Assembly: GCA_003550305.1 (NCBI GenBank)
Contig: QKYT01000001.1
Location: 121,534 to 174,765 of the forward strand
From: Glomus cerebriforme
Taxonomy: Eukaryota > Glomeromycota > Glomeromycetes > Glomerales > Glomeraceae
Direction of reading: 5' to 3'
Length of the DNA stretch: 53,232 nt
Shown here: in pieces, positions 22,686-35,250 of the stretch
Position numbering within the stretch: the stretch's first letter is position 1
How the letters are laid out: the number at the start of each line of letters is the position of its first letter
Translations under genes and position numbers: made by a program
The notes under the pieces: generated by a model
Database searches by the model: none
Seen by the model: the letters and a program-made list of their open reading frames with translations, nothing else
What the model was told of the DNA's origin: nothing

Positions 22686-22790
22686 CATAATTACGGCATT
22701 AATACGGTTTTAAATTGCGGTGTCGAATTATTATACGGCATATACCGTAATGCCGTAATGCCATAATTCGTGAATTTCGACGGCAACTAT

Positions 22791-24165
22791 AATTATTACT
22801 TTAAATTATTAATTGGCCTTTAAATTAAATAGTATTTTTGTAGAAAGTTCATATATCAGATATTGACTTAATATTGCGGGCGAAACCGAAACCTAGCTGT
22901 GGGCGAAATTAGTTAGGTACCAATCCTTTTTTAATTTATAATAAAAAAATAATAATGATGCAAATAATCAATTGACTTTAGGGGCTTGCTTATTTTAAAT
23001 GTTAAAATATTATTATTTTTTTTTACTTGATAACTGAAATCAAATATAAATAAATAGAAATAAATTTTTTTATTAATAATATTTTTTTTTTAACTTCATT
23101 TATGGTTGGATGTTATAGTTATGAACTTCATTTTATTTTATTACTTTTGGATGAAAGATATTACTATTTCCTGCTAGTAAATACTATCATTAATATACTG
23201 TACAGTAATACATTTTCACACAAATGAAAAATTCTTATTATTTGAAACTATTAACCTTTTTTAATTAATCATTTTTAATTATTCACAGTAATTATTTCGT
23301 AATGAACGATCTTCACATCCCTTAAAAAAATTTTCCGAAACTTCCGCCCGTCCGTAATTTCTTTAGTAACTAAAAATATTTTAGTTTCATTTATGATATA
23401 CAAGTGATAATAAATAATGTATTGAATTTAGATATGAAAGTATTTTATTGGTGTTTATTAAAAGTTTGAATAATATTATTGAGTGATATAAATTGGCTGA
23501 TATTTGATGCAATTTAAATTTTATAATAATAAATCATTGATGCTAGTAAAATTGAAGAAGGAGGAAGTAATATAGTATTGTAAAGTAATAAATAAATCTT
23601 TTAATTTTTTTGTTAAAAAAAAAATAAATAAATAAAATTAAGTTTGGGATATTAAATCATTTAAAACTTAGAGTTTCAGAGGTTACAGAAGTTTGGGCAA
23701 GTTTCGGAAAAAGGCACCAATCATAAACCAGTTTCGCCAGCAACATTACATTGGCTCAATTAATTTTGATTGATGACAATCGTTTTGCGTAATATTTTCT
23801 TCGATTTATGAGAAATTTTAAATCTTTATAAATAATAACTCCATAATATCTATTTAATCGAGGATACACTTTTCTTGATCAGAAAATCAGAAAATCTTGA
23901 TAAACAATTTTTTTATGTGACCCCGATCCGCAACCCGACTTTCGGGTCGAGTCAGATCTCTATTTCATATTCTTACTATTAATTTAATTTTCGGTAATTT
24001 AAAGGATGATCAGCAAGATCAACCGCATTTAATATTTCTTTTTGCTTCTAAAATTAGTATTAAATCTCCAATGTCTATCAGTTGTCAATTGGACATATTT
24101 CCGAAACTTAATTAAGGATCAAACAAAATGATAATATTCAATATTCGGCTTAAAAAAAAAAAAAA
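22791..24165. other. Gene-free stretch upstream of the ABCB gene
   Basis: Contains a short GC-rich phrase (GACCCCGATCCGCAACCCGA near 23918) unlike its flanks and probably part of a repeat. No coding region seen. Confidence 0.4.
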
Positions 24166-24175
24166 TTTATATAAA
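24166..24175 (+). promoter_or_regulatory. TATA-like box of the ABCB gene
   Basis: TTTATATAAA lies about 60 nt before the ATG at 24233. Confidence 0.4.
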
Positions 24176-24232
24176 GAAATCAAAATTTGGTAATATCTTA
24201 GTAAAAACTAAAAGATTGAATTTTTTTTAACA

Positions 24233-27200
24233 ATGATAGCAAAAAAAGAAACTGTCGTATCATTCGACAAAAAAGGTACCGCAGTAGTACAAATTAAAAA
24301 TCCCGCTCGTAAAAAAATTATAATTGAACAAGTTCGTACTAAAGATTATAATATATCATATTGGAAATTATATTCTTATGCTACAAAGCGGGACTGGTTT
24401 TTAATGATATTTGGATTGATTTGTGCTGCTATTGCCGGTGCCACCGGTGTAAGTATTCAGTTTTTTTTTAAAAAAATTTTCCTTTTAATATTATATTAAA
24501 TTTGGATTGTTTCTCTTATATTTAGCCCATGCTGACGATTGTTTTCGGACAATTAATTGATTACTTTAGTCTAATTCAAACTAAACAAATCTCTGAACAT
24601 GAATTTACGAATCAAGTCAATCATTATACATTATTTTTCGTTTATCTTGCGGTGATCTCTTTTTTCACCAATTATTTCTTTATGGCATGTTGGACTGCAA
24701 CCGGTGAAAGGTAAAAATTACTACCAATCTACCACTTATTTTGATTTTTGTTTATTTTTAAAAAATATATATATATACAGTATATATATATTTTTAATCA
24801 AATAGGATTACTCGAAAAATCAGAGAAGAATATTTACGTGCGGTCTTAAGACAAAATATTGCATATTTTGACAAACTTAGTGCCGGTGAAGTTACTACAA
24901 GAATCACGAATGATACCCATTTAATTCAAAATGGCATCAGTGAAAAAGTTTCAATGGCGTTTTCTGTAAGTATTTTAATTTTTTTTATAAACCTTTTATT
25001 TTTTCTTTCACTGCGCCACTAATTTTTAATTTTTTTTTTTTTTTTTAAAAAAAGTATTTTATCCAACTTATTGTGGCTTTTATTATAGGATTTACAAAAA
25101 ATTGGAAAATGACTTTAGCAATTTTTGGTTTAATCCCTATCATTCTGATAAATGGTGGCATTTTTAATAAATTTACTGTTAAATATAAAACAAAGATTTT
25201 AGATTATTATTCTAATGCTGCTGTTATAGCAGAAGAATCGATATCGACAATTCGAACAGCTGTTGCATTTTCTCAACAAAAAAATATTTCAAAAATTTAT
25301 GAATCTAAATTAGAAAATGCTAAAAAAGCCGGTATAAAAGCTAGCACTTTGAACGGTTTGTTTATGGGATCGACGAATTTCTTTATTTATTCAACTTATG
25401 CTTTGGCTTATTGGTATGGTTCAACTTTAATTATTAATGGAGAGACTACTGGCGGAGTTGTGAGTATTATTTTTTGTAAAAATAATAAACGTATATTTTT
25501 ATTTTAACTAAATGATTTCTATTTTACGTGTATTTTATAGGTGGTTATTGTATTCTTCTCAGTACTTACAGGCAGTTATTCTATTAGTTATATGTTGCCT
25601 GATCTTGCGGTATTTAATAACGCTCAAGGAGCTGGAAATAAAATCTTTGAAACAATAAGTAGAATTTCTCCGATTAATATTGAATCAGACGAAGGGGATA
25701 AATTAGATAAGGTTGAAGGTCGAATTCAATTAAAGAATATCTCATTTGCTTATCCCTCACGTTTTGAAATAATGACGTTGAAAAATGTATCTTTGGATAT
25801 AGAACCCGGAACTACTGTTGCTCTAGTTGGTTTTTCTGGATCTGGCAAAAGTAATTTACATACTATTTGTTCTTTTAATTCTTTTCAATTCTTTAATTTT
25901 GTTCCAATTTAATAATAAAATCATTTTTTTTTTTAGGTACGATTGTATCACTTATTCTTCGTTTTTATGATACTATCGAAGGAGAGATTTTATTTGATGG
26001 ACATAATATCAAAGGACTTAATTTAAAATGGCTTCGAAGACAAACGAGTCTTGTGGGACAAGAACCTGTACTTTTCAATACGACAATCGAGGAAAATATA
26101 GCTCATGGATTAATAGGATCAATTTATGAAAATATTGATAAAGATAAAAAGCATAAAATGATTGTACAAGCATGTATAATAGCAAATGCTCATGATTTTA
26201 TTATGAATTTACCTGATAAATATGAAACAAATGTAGGAGAAAAAGGATTTTTACTATCAGGAGGACAAAAACAACGTATCGCAATTGCAAGAGCGATTGT
26301 AAAAGATCCAAAAATTTTATTATTGGATGAAGCTACTAGTGCACTTGATACACAAAGTGAGAGTATTGTACAGGATGCTTTAGATAAAGCTTCAAAAAAT
26401 AGGACGACGATCGTTATAGCTCATAGATTATCTACTATTCGCAATGCTACAAAAATTGTTGTAATGAATAATGGTGAAATTGTTGAAATCGGTACTCATG
26501 ATGAGCTAATTCAAAATCAAGAAGGAACTTATTCAAAATTAGTTTCAGCACAAGAAATTCAATTTAAAAAAGAAAAATCAGAATCAAAAGTAACTTTTGT
26601 TGATTCTTCATCGATCGTACCCGAAGACTACTTACTTTCAAAAGTTATTACAAATAAATTTTCTAAATCTGCCTTTAGTATTAGGGAATATAATGATATT
26701 GAAAAAGGAGGTATTTTAGATTATAAATATACAAAATGGGAATTAATTAAAAAAATTGGTAAAATTAATCACCCAGAATGGTATTTAATATTTATTGGAA
26801 TAATTGCTGCATTTATTTGTGGTACCGCTTATCCTTTATACTCTTTTGTATATGGAAAAGTTATAAATGCTTTTGCAGAACCCAAAGATGAATTGCGAAA
26901 AGATGCAAACTTTTGGTCGCTTATGTTTCGTAAGTCATCACTTTTAATCTTACATAAAAAAAACGTAATGTAATTATTTATTATTTTTTTTTCATTTTCT
27001 TTTAGTTATTGTTGGTATTATTATCATGGTCTCCAGTTTTGTTCAAGGTTTTTGTTTTGGAGTATCCGGAGAAAATCTTGTTCTTCGAATTCGTTTAATG
27101 CTATTTGCTGCGATATTACGACAAGATATTAGCTTCTTTGATAAAGAAAATAATAATGTTGGTGCTTTAACCAGTACATTATCAATGAACGCCACAGAAA

Positions 27201-28770
27201 TTAACGGACTTGCTGGTGCTACATTGGGTATTATCATTCAAATCCTTACTACAATCATAATAGGGATCATAGTCGCATTAATAGTTGGATGGAAGTTAAC
27301 ACTTGTAGTAATGATAACGATACCTGTGTTAATGACATCCGGTTATTATAAATTAGCAATGATGTCAGGATTTAAAGCACGTACACTAAAGGCTTACGAA
27401 AAATCTGCACAAATAGCTTGTGAAGGAATAGCTAATATTCGTACTGTTGCTGCTTTAACACGAGAAGAAGATTTATGGAAAATATATAGTGATATATTGG
27501 ATGATCCAATGAAAGCAGGATATCGAAATGCAGTTTTTGGAAGTATAACTTATGGTTTAGCATCTTCTGCCAATTTTTTTGCTTTTGCTATAGCATTTTG
27601 GTATGGAGCTCGTTTGGTATGTACAAATATTTTTAAATATTAGAACAAAGTTAGCAAACTCATATAGATATAATAAATAAATGGAATTATTCATTGTAAT
27701 AATTATAATTCTTAATTTTTTTTTCTTTTAGTTTGTGGAAGGAGAATATAATCTATTCCGATTTTTCACCGTGTTTATGGCTGGTAAATTTTCTATTTCA
27801 TAATGTTTTTATTACATACCGGATGTTAACTTTAACAAAATGTATATTAAATTTTTTAATTTCAGTCCTTCATGGATCCTTGTCAAGTGGACGTATTTTT
27901 GTCTACGCGCCTGATATAATGAGAGCAAAAGCTTCAGCAGAATCTACTCTAAAATTGCTCGAAAGTGTTCCAAAAATAGATGCATGGTCTAATAATGGAG
28001 AAAAAATTGAAAATGTTAAAGGACATATCGAATTCTCTAATGTATTTTTTCATTATCCTACACGATCAAATATACTAGTTCTTCGTGATTTTAGTTTAGA
28101 AATTAAACCAGGACAATTCGCCGCATTTGTTGGACCATCAGGATGTGGTAAAAGTACTACAATAGGGTTAATTGAAAGATTTTATGATGTAATAAGTGGT
28201 AATATTAAAATAGATGGGGTTGATATAAGTGCTTTAAATGTTAATAATTTAAGAGAATGTATTTCGCTCGTTAGCCAAGAACCTTCTTTATATGATATGA
28301 CTATAAAAGAAAATATTTTATTCGGATGTAGACCAAATCAAAACCCTACACAGGAAGATATTGAAAGAGTTTGTAAGGAAGCAAATATTCATGATTTTAT
28401 TATTACGTTACCAGAAGGATATGATACCCCTGTTGGTAATAAAGGAACTCAATTATCAGGTGGACAAAAACAAAGAATCGCAATTGCAAGAGCATTAATA
28501 CGTAATCCAAAAATTTTATTGTTAGATGAAGCGACTTCAGCTTTAGATTCTGAATCAGAAAAAGTTGTACAAGCAGCTTTAGATAAAGCGACAAGAGGTA
28601 GAACAACATTAGCGATAGCACATAGATTATCAACTATTCAACATGCTGATATTATATTCGTTATAAAAGATGGTAAAGTAGCTGAAAAAGGTACTCACCA
28701 AGAATTATTGGTTAAAGAAGGGATTTATTATGCTATGGCACAAGAACAATATTTGGGTAAAGTGAATTAA
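24233..28770 (+). CDS. ABCB-type full-length exporter (P-glycoprotein-like)
   Basis: Nine exons: 24233-24448, 24526-24710, 24806-24965, 25055-25459, 25541-25850, 25937-26929, 27006-27616, 27732-27783, 27866-28770. They join in phase to 1278 residues, the usual size for a full ABCB transporter. Order is TMD1-NBD1-TMD2-NBD2. NBD1: Walker [10 protein letters not shown], completed only across the intron at 25851; signature LSGGQKQR; Walker [14 protein letters not shown]-loop IVIAHR. NBD2: [34 protein letters not shown]. Both ATP sites keep all catalytic residues. TMD1 starts with [12 protein letters not shown], as in MDR proteins. Expected role: ATP-driven export of hydrophobic compounds or peptides across the plasma or vacuolar membrane. 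It lies downstream of a P450 on the same strand. No frame damage seen. Confidence 0.95.
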
Positions 28771-30319
28771 TTAATATAGATATATAGTCATTATAAAGAA
28801 AGTATTTGTTAAAAAAACCATTTTTTCCTAAAATCAGTTTCTTCATAAAAAAAAGGGGGGGGAATAAATTATTCTTGTTATTATAATATGTGAGGTGACT
28901 AGCTACTAGCGAGATTTAAAGTTTCAAATAGAAATAAAATATATCATATTTTAACTAGATGAGGATGATGTCAACAATTTCGTCATCGCTGAAAAAATAA
29001 ATTTATTTAATAATGTTGTATATTTTAATCAATTACATTAATTATGAATTCGGATCCGGATCATGTTCAGTAATTTGCTTAAATTATTCGGGTCCGATGT
29101 TCTACATAAACAAAAAATTTTTATTTAACTAGTTGAAAGAGTTGATAAATTATTACTTCTTTGCATTGTTTTGTTAATTCTGTTTGCATATCTAAATAAT
29201 AATCAATCCAACTTTTTAAAATCTTTTATTTTAACTACTACTACTGTTGATCTATTAATGAATTTGCATCTAAGTATCTTTTATTAAATGCACAATTAAT
29301 CGAAATAAAACTATACCAAAAATAAAAATATCAGCCTTAATATAATTTTGTTCTTGTCAAAATTTCAGGAGCCTTAAACGTGACAAGAAAAGAGATAGTG
29401 AAAATTTAATCGAAAAAAATAATACCCCCTTCCGAATTTCTGTCCGAGAGATACTGAACAAGATACTGTGATATCTCATATATGGTATATTATTTTTGTA
29501 TTTTTTAAATGCATAATTTGCATAATCCCTATAAGTAAAAGCAAGAGTGAATCAAAGGAAACAATAAATATCCGATATAAGAATAAATTCAAGGAGAATA
29601 AAATGTTAATCAAGTGAAAATTATAAATTTTAAATGTAAAATTAATTTTAAGTTCTAATTTATAATGAATAATATAAATTAAAAGGAAGTGGTGAAGGAA
29701 TTGCCTTGGAGATCATCTTTCAGAAAGAAAACAACTCAACACACACGTGCATGTTTCTAGAATCACTCTTTGTCACCCTTGCATCCACAGCAGATGTCAC
29801 ACTTACCAATTTAATGAGAGTTCATAAAAAATTCATAATATTCTAATAGAAAGAAATACATAGAACTTGTCTAAGTTTGCCTTGAATAAAAAAAAAAAAT
29901 AAGAAAAAAGATTTTGCAAACTATTAAACAATTAATAAACGTACACCATGGAAATATATTAAACTCTGATTATCTAAGCAAGGTGGTAGACATTAACACG
30001 CTTCCTTGTAAAAGGATACCACGAGAAATTTTATGTAACTACGATCAAAAAATTTAGAAAAAAATCACGAAAAAAATATACAAAAAAAAATATTACTATA
30101 CTGCTATATGCGTAATGATGCAATGTTGCTAATCACACGACAGGTGTTGATATATCGAGTCTTTTACATCTCATTGGATGTCCCACCAATGATGCATTGT
30201 TATTTAAACATCGTTAGAATTTAAATATAAGATGTTACGTTATAAACTTGACATTAAAATCACACGTTATTTAAAGGTATAATAATTTAATAAATATTTA
30301 TTTGTTTTGTTTGTTTTGT
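28771..30319. other. Gene-free stretch
   Basis: Includes a G8 run at 28855-28862 and a GGATCCGGATCA phrase near 29051. No supported coding region. Short plus/minus frames have no domain character. Confidence 0.45.
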
Positions 30320-30813
30320 CTCCAAGCATTGCGACTTTCAAAAGTAAATACTTTACCAAGGAACAGGAATATATCTTTGAAATGTTAAGCTCTTTCGACT
30401 TTACCTGTATATATTCCCCTAAGTTGTTCTTTTTAAGGAAGGAAAGACCGCCAAAGCCCACCAACCTGGAGAAGAAATAACTTGAATAAATATATGCACC
30501 TCAAGGGAATCGAAGACAGAGGCAATAGACCCAGAGCAAATGCATAACTCGAATTCCAAACGAGAGGATACACATAAAACAGTCTAAAAAAAAAATATTT
30601 CTTGATATTTTTGATCGAGGCGGCCGATAACTGTCGAGTTTTGCCCTGCTTGACAGCTATCCCGTTTCCCCTATTGAAAAAGCCACAAGGCGGGTCCTCT
30701 ATACTGCCTGTGATTAAGGCAAGGTGTGTATTTGCTCGTGATCAGCCCACATATCTTTGATATAGACCTGTTCCTTGGTTTATATACGTTTTTGAAAGTA
30801 ATGCAAGCTTGGA
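30320..30813. mobile_element. Element with imperfect inverted ends
   Basis: 30320-30380 and the complement of 30751-30813 share TCCAAGC, ACTTTCAAAA, CCAAGGAACAGG and TATATC in the same order with small gaps. The interior is less AT-rich than its flanks (e.g. CGAGGCGGCCGATAACTGTC near 30616) and has no long frame. Probably a degraded non-autonomous DNA transposon. Confidence 0.5.
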
Positions 30814-31421
30814 ATTTTATTCTACGAAGGTTTTGTCAGCACTGAACTATTATTGAAGTAAAGTGCAAGAGCAACCTTCGATATCTAAACTACAACAAGA
30901 AAGAAAATTTACAGGTACTGGGTGCTCTTTTATGTATTTTTACACGTAAGCCTCAAACATACTACACGTAAACCTCTAATATACTACACGTAAGCTTTCT
31001 AGTATACTATTTATTTTATATTACTGTAACTGAGTTTTAATTATTTTAACTATTCTCATGAAAAACGTGAAAAACAATATGATTAGTGTAACCTACTAAA
31101 TATAATGCTAACCTTTTCAAGAGAATTTTTTTTCATTATTTAGGAAAAAACCATCTCTAATTACACTTTTGTCAACATGGCGTATCAATCACAATTACAG
31201 CAATCTTCGGCTCATATAATGAAATAAAAAGATAAAAAGACCTTACTTATATCAAGGTTTTTAAAATTTACTGTAGTTTTATATTTTGAGATCAGGCGAA
31301 TTATTTCGTTAGCTATTATTAATTATAGTTTATTTTCCATGATTTGTTTTCAACGCTGGTTGTTATTTCAAATTAGTTCTAATTATTTGAAATTTCGCAC
31401 TCCAAATCTAAAAGATTTATC
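30814..31421. other. Gene-free stretch with short repeats
   Basis: Three near copies of TACACGTAA(A/G)CC/CT lie at about 30941-30995. No gene seen. Confidence 0.4.
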
Positions 31422-31622
31422 ATGAATACTAACGAACAATTTTTACAAGATGCGGTATTCGAATGGAAAAAATGGGATGATAAACTGGATTTATGAGGAG
31501 GAAGAGCAACCAAACTTCTGCAACAACAAACAATTGTGGATGCCTTAGCAGGGAAAATTACAATCAAAGACGCATGTCGATTACGCCATTTTTTCTGCGC
31601 ATTGATACATCTTATATTTTAA
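31422..31622 (+). pseudogene. Short coding relic with one in-frame TGA
   Basis: Starts with an ATG (MNTNEQFLQDAVFEWKKWDD), meets TGA at 31494 in the context LDL-stop-GGRATK, and continues LLQQQTIVDALAGKITIKDA and CRLRHFF before a TAA at 31620. The TGA is one C-to-T change from CGA (Arg). Composition is clearly protein-like. Family not recognised. Confidence 0.4.
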
Positions 31623-32356
31623 TCGATTTTTCCTATCATTTAAACGGGTATAACCTTATAACCAGCCGAAGAGATTAGGATTTGACTCTGAAAACTATAG
31701 CGTAAACCATAAGGATTGAAAGTGGAGAGGAATCATTTGAAAACATTAGATAACTTTAGATAGATGACATCATGTATACATATCCATGTAATTAATTTAT
31801 TTAATTACAAGTATCTACATTCTTATTTAATTAAATGAAAGATAATGACCAACAAAAAATAAAATAAATAAAAAGATAAATACTTTAGGTATATTAAAGT
31901 TTTAATATAAATAAATAAATTCTATCAATAATTTCAAAATTGAGATACAGTATTATTTCGATTGTTTTTTTTTGTTAGTAGGAAAACTGAAAAAATCTAA
32001 ATCTAATCAAATTACTTACGTTTATGTCTTTTCAGTATTTTTTTTTTTTTTTTTTTTTGTTTCTCTCTCCATTCAAATACATAGCTGATACTTATTAAAT
32101 TAATTGAAATTAATATAGTAAATAATCATCAGTTGTTTCGTATTGGAATAGTAATAATAATATAAACAGTAACTAAATGCACAAGGAATAAAATTACTAG
32201 TTTTGTTACACACCAAAATGTCGTTTCTGCTACAAATCACGTGTTTATTTATAAGTTATAATTTACTACGCAGATGTGAACTGCGTCTATATTTTATTAC
32301 GATGATCAGTACTCATTACAAATTAGGTACCTTTCTCTTTCTTGTTCCAAATCATA
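31623..32356. other. Gene-free stretch upstream of the BTB-TLDc gene
   Basis: Contains a T20 run ending at 32059 and AT-rich sequence. No gene seen. Confidence 0.45.
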
Positions 32357-33902
32357 ATGGATGAAAATAAATTTTTACCAAAATTATCACAAAATTTACT
32401 TGAAATTTTAGACGATGATGAATATTATGATATTACAATTGAAGTTGGTAATGACCCTTACGTAAAAGTATTCCGTGCTCATATGGTTATTTTAAATTAT
32501 CGTTCTTCTTATTTGCAAAGAATTTTGTCAACTAATAAAGAGAAAAATGATGGAACTTTATCACATATAAAATTACCAAATATTTTACCCGAAATTTTTC
32601 AAATAATTCTAAGGTGAGAAAGAATTTATTTAATTAAATTATTATTTTGTTTTAAATTTAATTTTAATTTCGCAATGTTTTATTTTAAGGTATATTTATG
32701 GCGGAAGAATTTCTTTGGAAGAATATGATACTTTGGATATCATTAAAATCTTGGATGCTGCCAATAAATTAAGTCTTCAAGAACTAATTTCCTATTTACA
32801 ATCATTTTTGGTTAAAAATAAAACAAATTGGATGGAACAAAATTTTAACCTGATATATCAAACGAGCTTTGAAAATAATTCATTCTTGGAACTTCAAAAA
32901 TTTTGTATAGAATTAATATCTAAACAAGCGGGAAAAATTTTTAATTCACCTAATTTTATTTCAATTTCAGAACAATGTTTAATATCTCTTATTCAAAATG
33001 ATAATCTTCAAATGAGTGAAGTTCAAGTTTGGGAACATGTACTTAAATGGGGTATTGCTCAAAATCCTGGACTTTCTTCAGATCCTTCAAATTATTCAAA
33101 TGATGATTTTAATGCTTTAAATAATACTTTGCAGCAATGTATTCCTTTTATTAAATTTATTGAATTTACTTCTAAAGAATTTTTGAGTAAAGTATATCCA
33201 TATAAAAAGATTATTCCCGAGGAGTTGCAAGAAAATTTAATTAAATGTTTTTTGGATAATGATTATAAACCAAGTAAGAAGCCAGGACCACAAAAAATCA
33301 AAAAGATTAGTTCTAAAGGTATCGATTCAAAAATCATTTCAAATCAACATGTTGAAATAATTTCAAAATGGGTTGATAAAGTCAATAATGTAGATAATAA
33401 TATGAATGTTTCAGATACAGATACTTTTACTTCAGTAGCTTCAAAATCAAATTCTTTATATGAATTCAAATTATTATTTCGTGGATCTCGTGATGGACTT
33501 ACACCTAGTGAATTCTATAAGATTTGTGATAACCAATCTTTTACCATAATAATTATTAAAGTGAAGGATAGTAATGAAATTCTTGGGGGGTATAATCCAA
33601 TTTCATGGTATCATAATCCAGCATATGGTCATACTAATGATAGTTTCATATTCTCTTTTAAGGATAAAGACAAAATTAAAGATTATATCTTAAGTCGTGT
33701 AAAGGATGAAAAGTTTGCTATAGTCAATAGCCCTTATTACGGACCATCATTTGGTGCTGGTGATCTTATATTAAGAGGAAACAACTTTTATAATAATAGT
33801 TATTGTAAGAAGCATTCTTATGAAAAAATGATCAGAGAAACTGAAGATACATTTTCTGTGGAAGAATATGAAGTATTTCAAATTGTAAAAGATTTATTCT
33901 AA
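32357..33902 (+). CDS. BTB/POZ-BACK-TLDc domain protein
   Basis: Two exons, 32357-32613 and 32690-33902, joined across a 76-nt intron (donor GTGAGA, acceptor TTTTAAG), give 489 residues. The ATG at 32357 (MDENKFLPKLSQNLLEILDD) is preferred; a longer frame upstream begins only with a TTG. Residues 10-110 are a BTB domain (YYDITIEVGNDPYVKVFRAH, LPNILPEIFQIILRYIYGGR). A BACK-like helical region follows (EVQVWEHVLKWGIAQNPG). The C-terminal 150 residues are a TLDc domain (LYEFKLLFRGSRDGLTPSEF, ILGGYNPISWYHNPAYGH, and YYGPSFGAGDLILRG near the end). BTB domains dimerise and can bind Cul3 ubiquitin ligases; TLDc domains elsewhere act in oxidative-stress resistance and V-ATPase binding. This architecture is abundant in arbuscular-mycorrhizal fungi. 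Intact; specific role unknown. Confidence 0.92.
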
Positions 33903-34649
33903 AGATTAATATATTGTATATATCAGGTATGCAGTTTTTTAAATAAAATTCTATAATATGTCATGATTCTTGAAAATTGTGATAATTGCATTAAAAAATA
34001 TAGTAGATTAATTGATTTACTTATAATTTGAAATTTAAGTTTTTTTTGTTATAGAATAAATATTATCATACCTTTTATTAAAACTTTGTTAAATAGACTG
34101 AAATAATATTATGAATTATAATAAAAAGAGGGAATTGGAACTTTATCTTAGGCAATCTGAGCAATCGGAGAATGAACAAATTAAAAGTCACATAATATTA
34201 TACGTCATGTCTGAAAAGCGGTGATTTCTTTAAACTTATAAAACATGAAATAAAACATCTTTATAAAAGGGTGCTTCATTTATTAGGTTTTTCTTTAATA
34301 CATTAAGATTTTACTTGTTAACAACAACAATACTTATTAATAATCAATAAAATTAAAGTTTATTAATGGAGAATGACTCTTACGGTAACAGATTTGGGAA
34401 AAAATTATTAAAATTCGTGATTCAATATTATAATTTTTTTTTTCAAATGAAGTTGTGAGTATAGATTATGATACCGTAATTAAGTTTTGAAGCTTATTAG
34501 GCCAGTGCACTAGAAACTCAATATAGTCCAGCTTTCTAACAAAGTTTGGAAAACCAACAGGTTATAAAAAGAAATCTATAATTAATTTTTTTAAAATTTG
34601 TAACTTTAAAGTTCTTAATAATTCTTAATTGTAAATTATTTTCATGTTT
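33903..34649. other. Gene-free stretch
   Basis: 3' flank of the BTB-TLDc gene and AT-rich spacer; nothing recognised. Confidence 0.45.
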
Positions 34650-35250
34650 TCATCATTTGTATTTGAACTATTTGTATAATAATTAACAACAAAGAAAGAG
34701 AATTTCTGTGGTACTAATTTATAAAAAAATGCTTCTAATTATTCTGAAAATAATTCTGATATTGTAACATATTGATGATATAATATTATTTCACAAACGT
34801 TTTTTACAACCGTCTATAATGTTTTTTTTTTTTCGCTCAAAAATTCACCACCACACAAAATTTTAATACTTTCTAGATATTGACAACCATTAAAACCCAT
34901 TTCATTGTTTCCAATTCCAATTCATTATTTTTAAAACCAGTGGAAAGTTTCCAAAATTTAGCAATAGCTAAATTCAATGAATCAATAACCTTGATCATCA
35001 TTTAGATAACATTCAATAACTCAAATCTTGGACATGCATATTGAAAATTTAAATAAGTTCTTGTAAATTTGTGAATCTAATGATAAATGATAATGAGATA
35101 TAATTATATTCAACTTGATTAAAGTATTAGAATTATATTAATTTCCGTTTCACAAATTTTAACACATATTCCTGATTAAATCTGTTATAAATCCATCCAC
35201 AGTAACTTGTAAAACTGGTATACAATATCATATTACAATATATTGAGATT
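34650..35250 (-). pseudogene. Decayed F-box/LRR-type gene fragment
   Basis: The minus strand holds pieces such as DSLNLAIAKFW, KLSTGFKNNELE and NGCQYLESIKI..GGEFLSEK. They match the style of the LRR-like C-terminal half of Glomeromycotina F-box proteins; compare LNLIIAKFCPNIRKFS and NNCQYLESLRI in the intact gene at 7976. Stops and frameshifts occur every 10-30 codons. It lies downstream of, and on the same strand as, the intact F-box gene at 36191-37738. Confidence 0.55.

Larger units (their letters stand above)
21617..22790. mobile_element. Repeat element bounded by GCCGTAAT clusters
   Basis: Clusters of CCGTAAT/GCCGTAAT lie at the left (21620-21705, both orientations) and right (22541-22770, mostly as ATTACGGC, ending with GCCGTAATGCC). 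They enclose about 1 kb with a small minus-strand frame and a plus-strand fragment. The inverted arrangement of the same motif at both ends suggests a DNA transposon with repetitive subterminal binding sites. Target-site duplications not resolved. Confidence 0.5.

Noticed and set aside
27043..27237. 64-residue minus-strand frame
   Set aside because: Antisense of ABCB exon 7.
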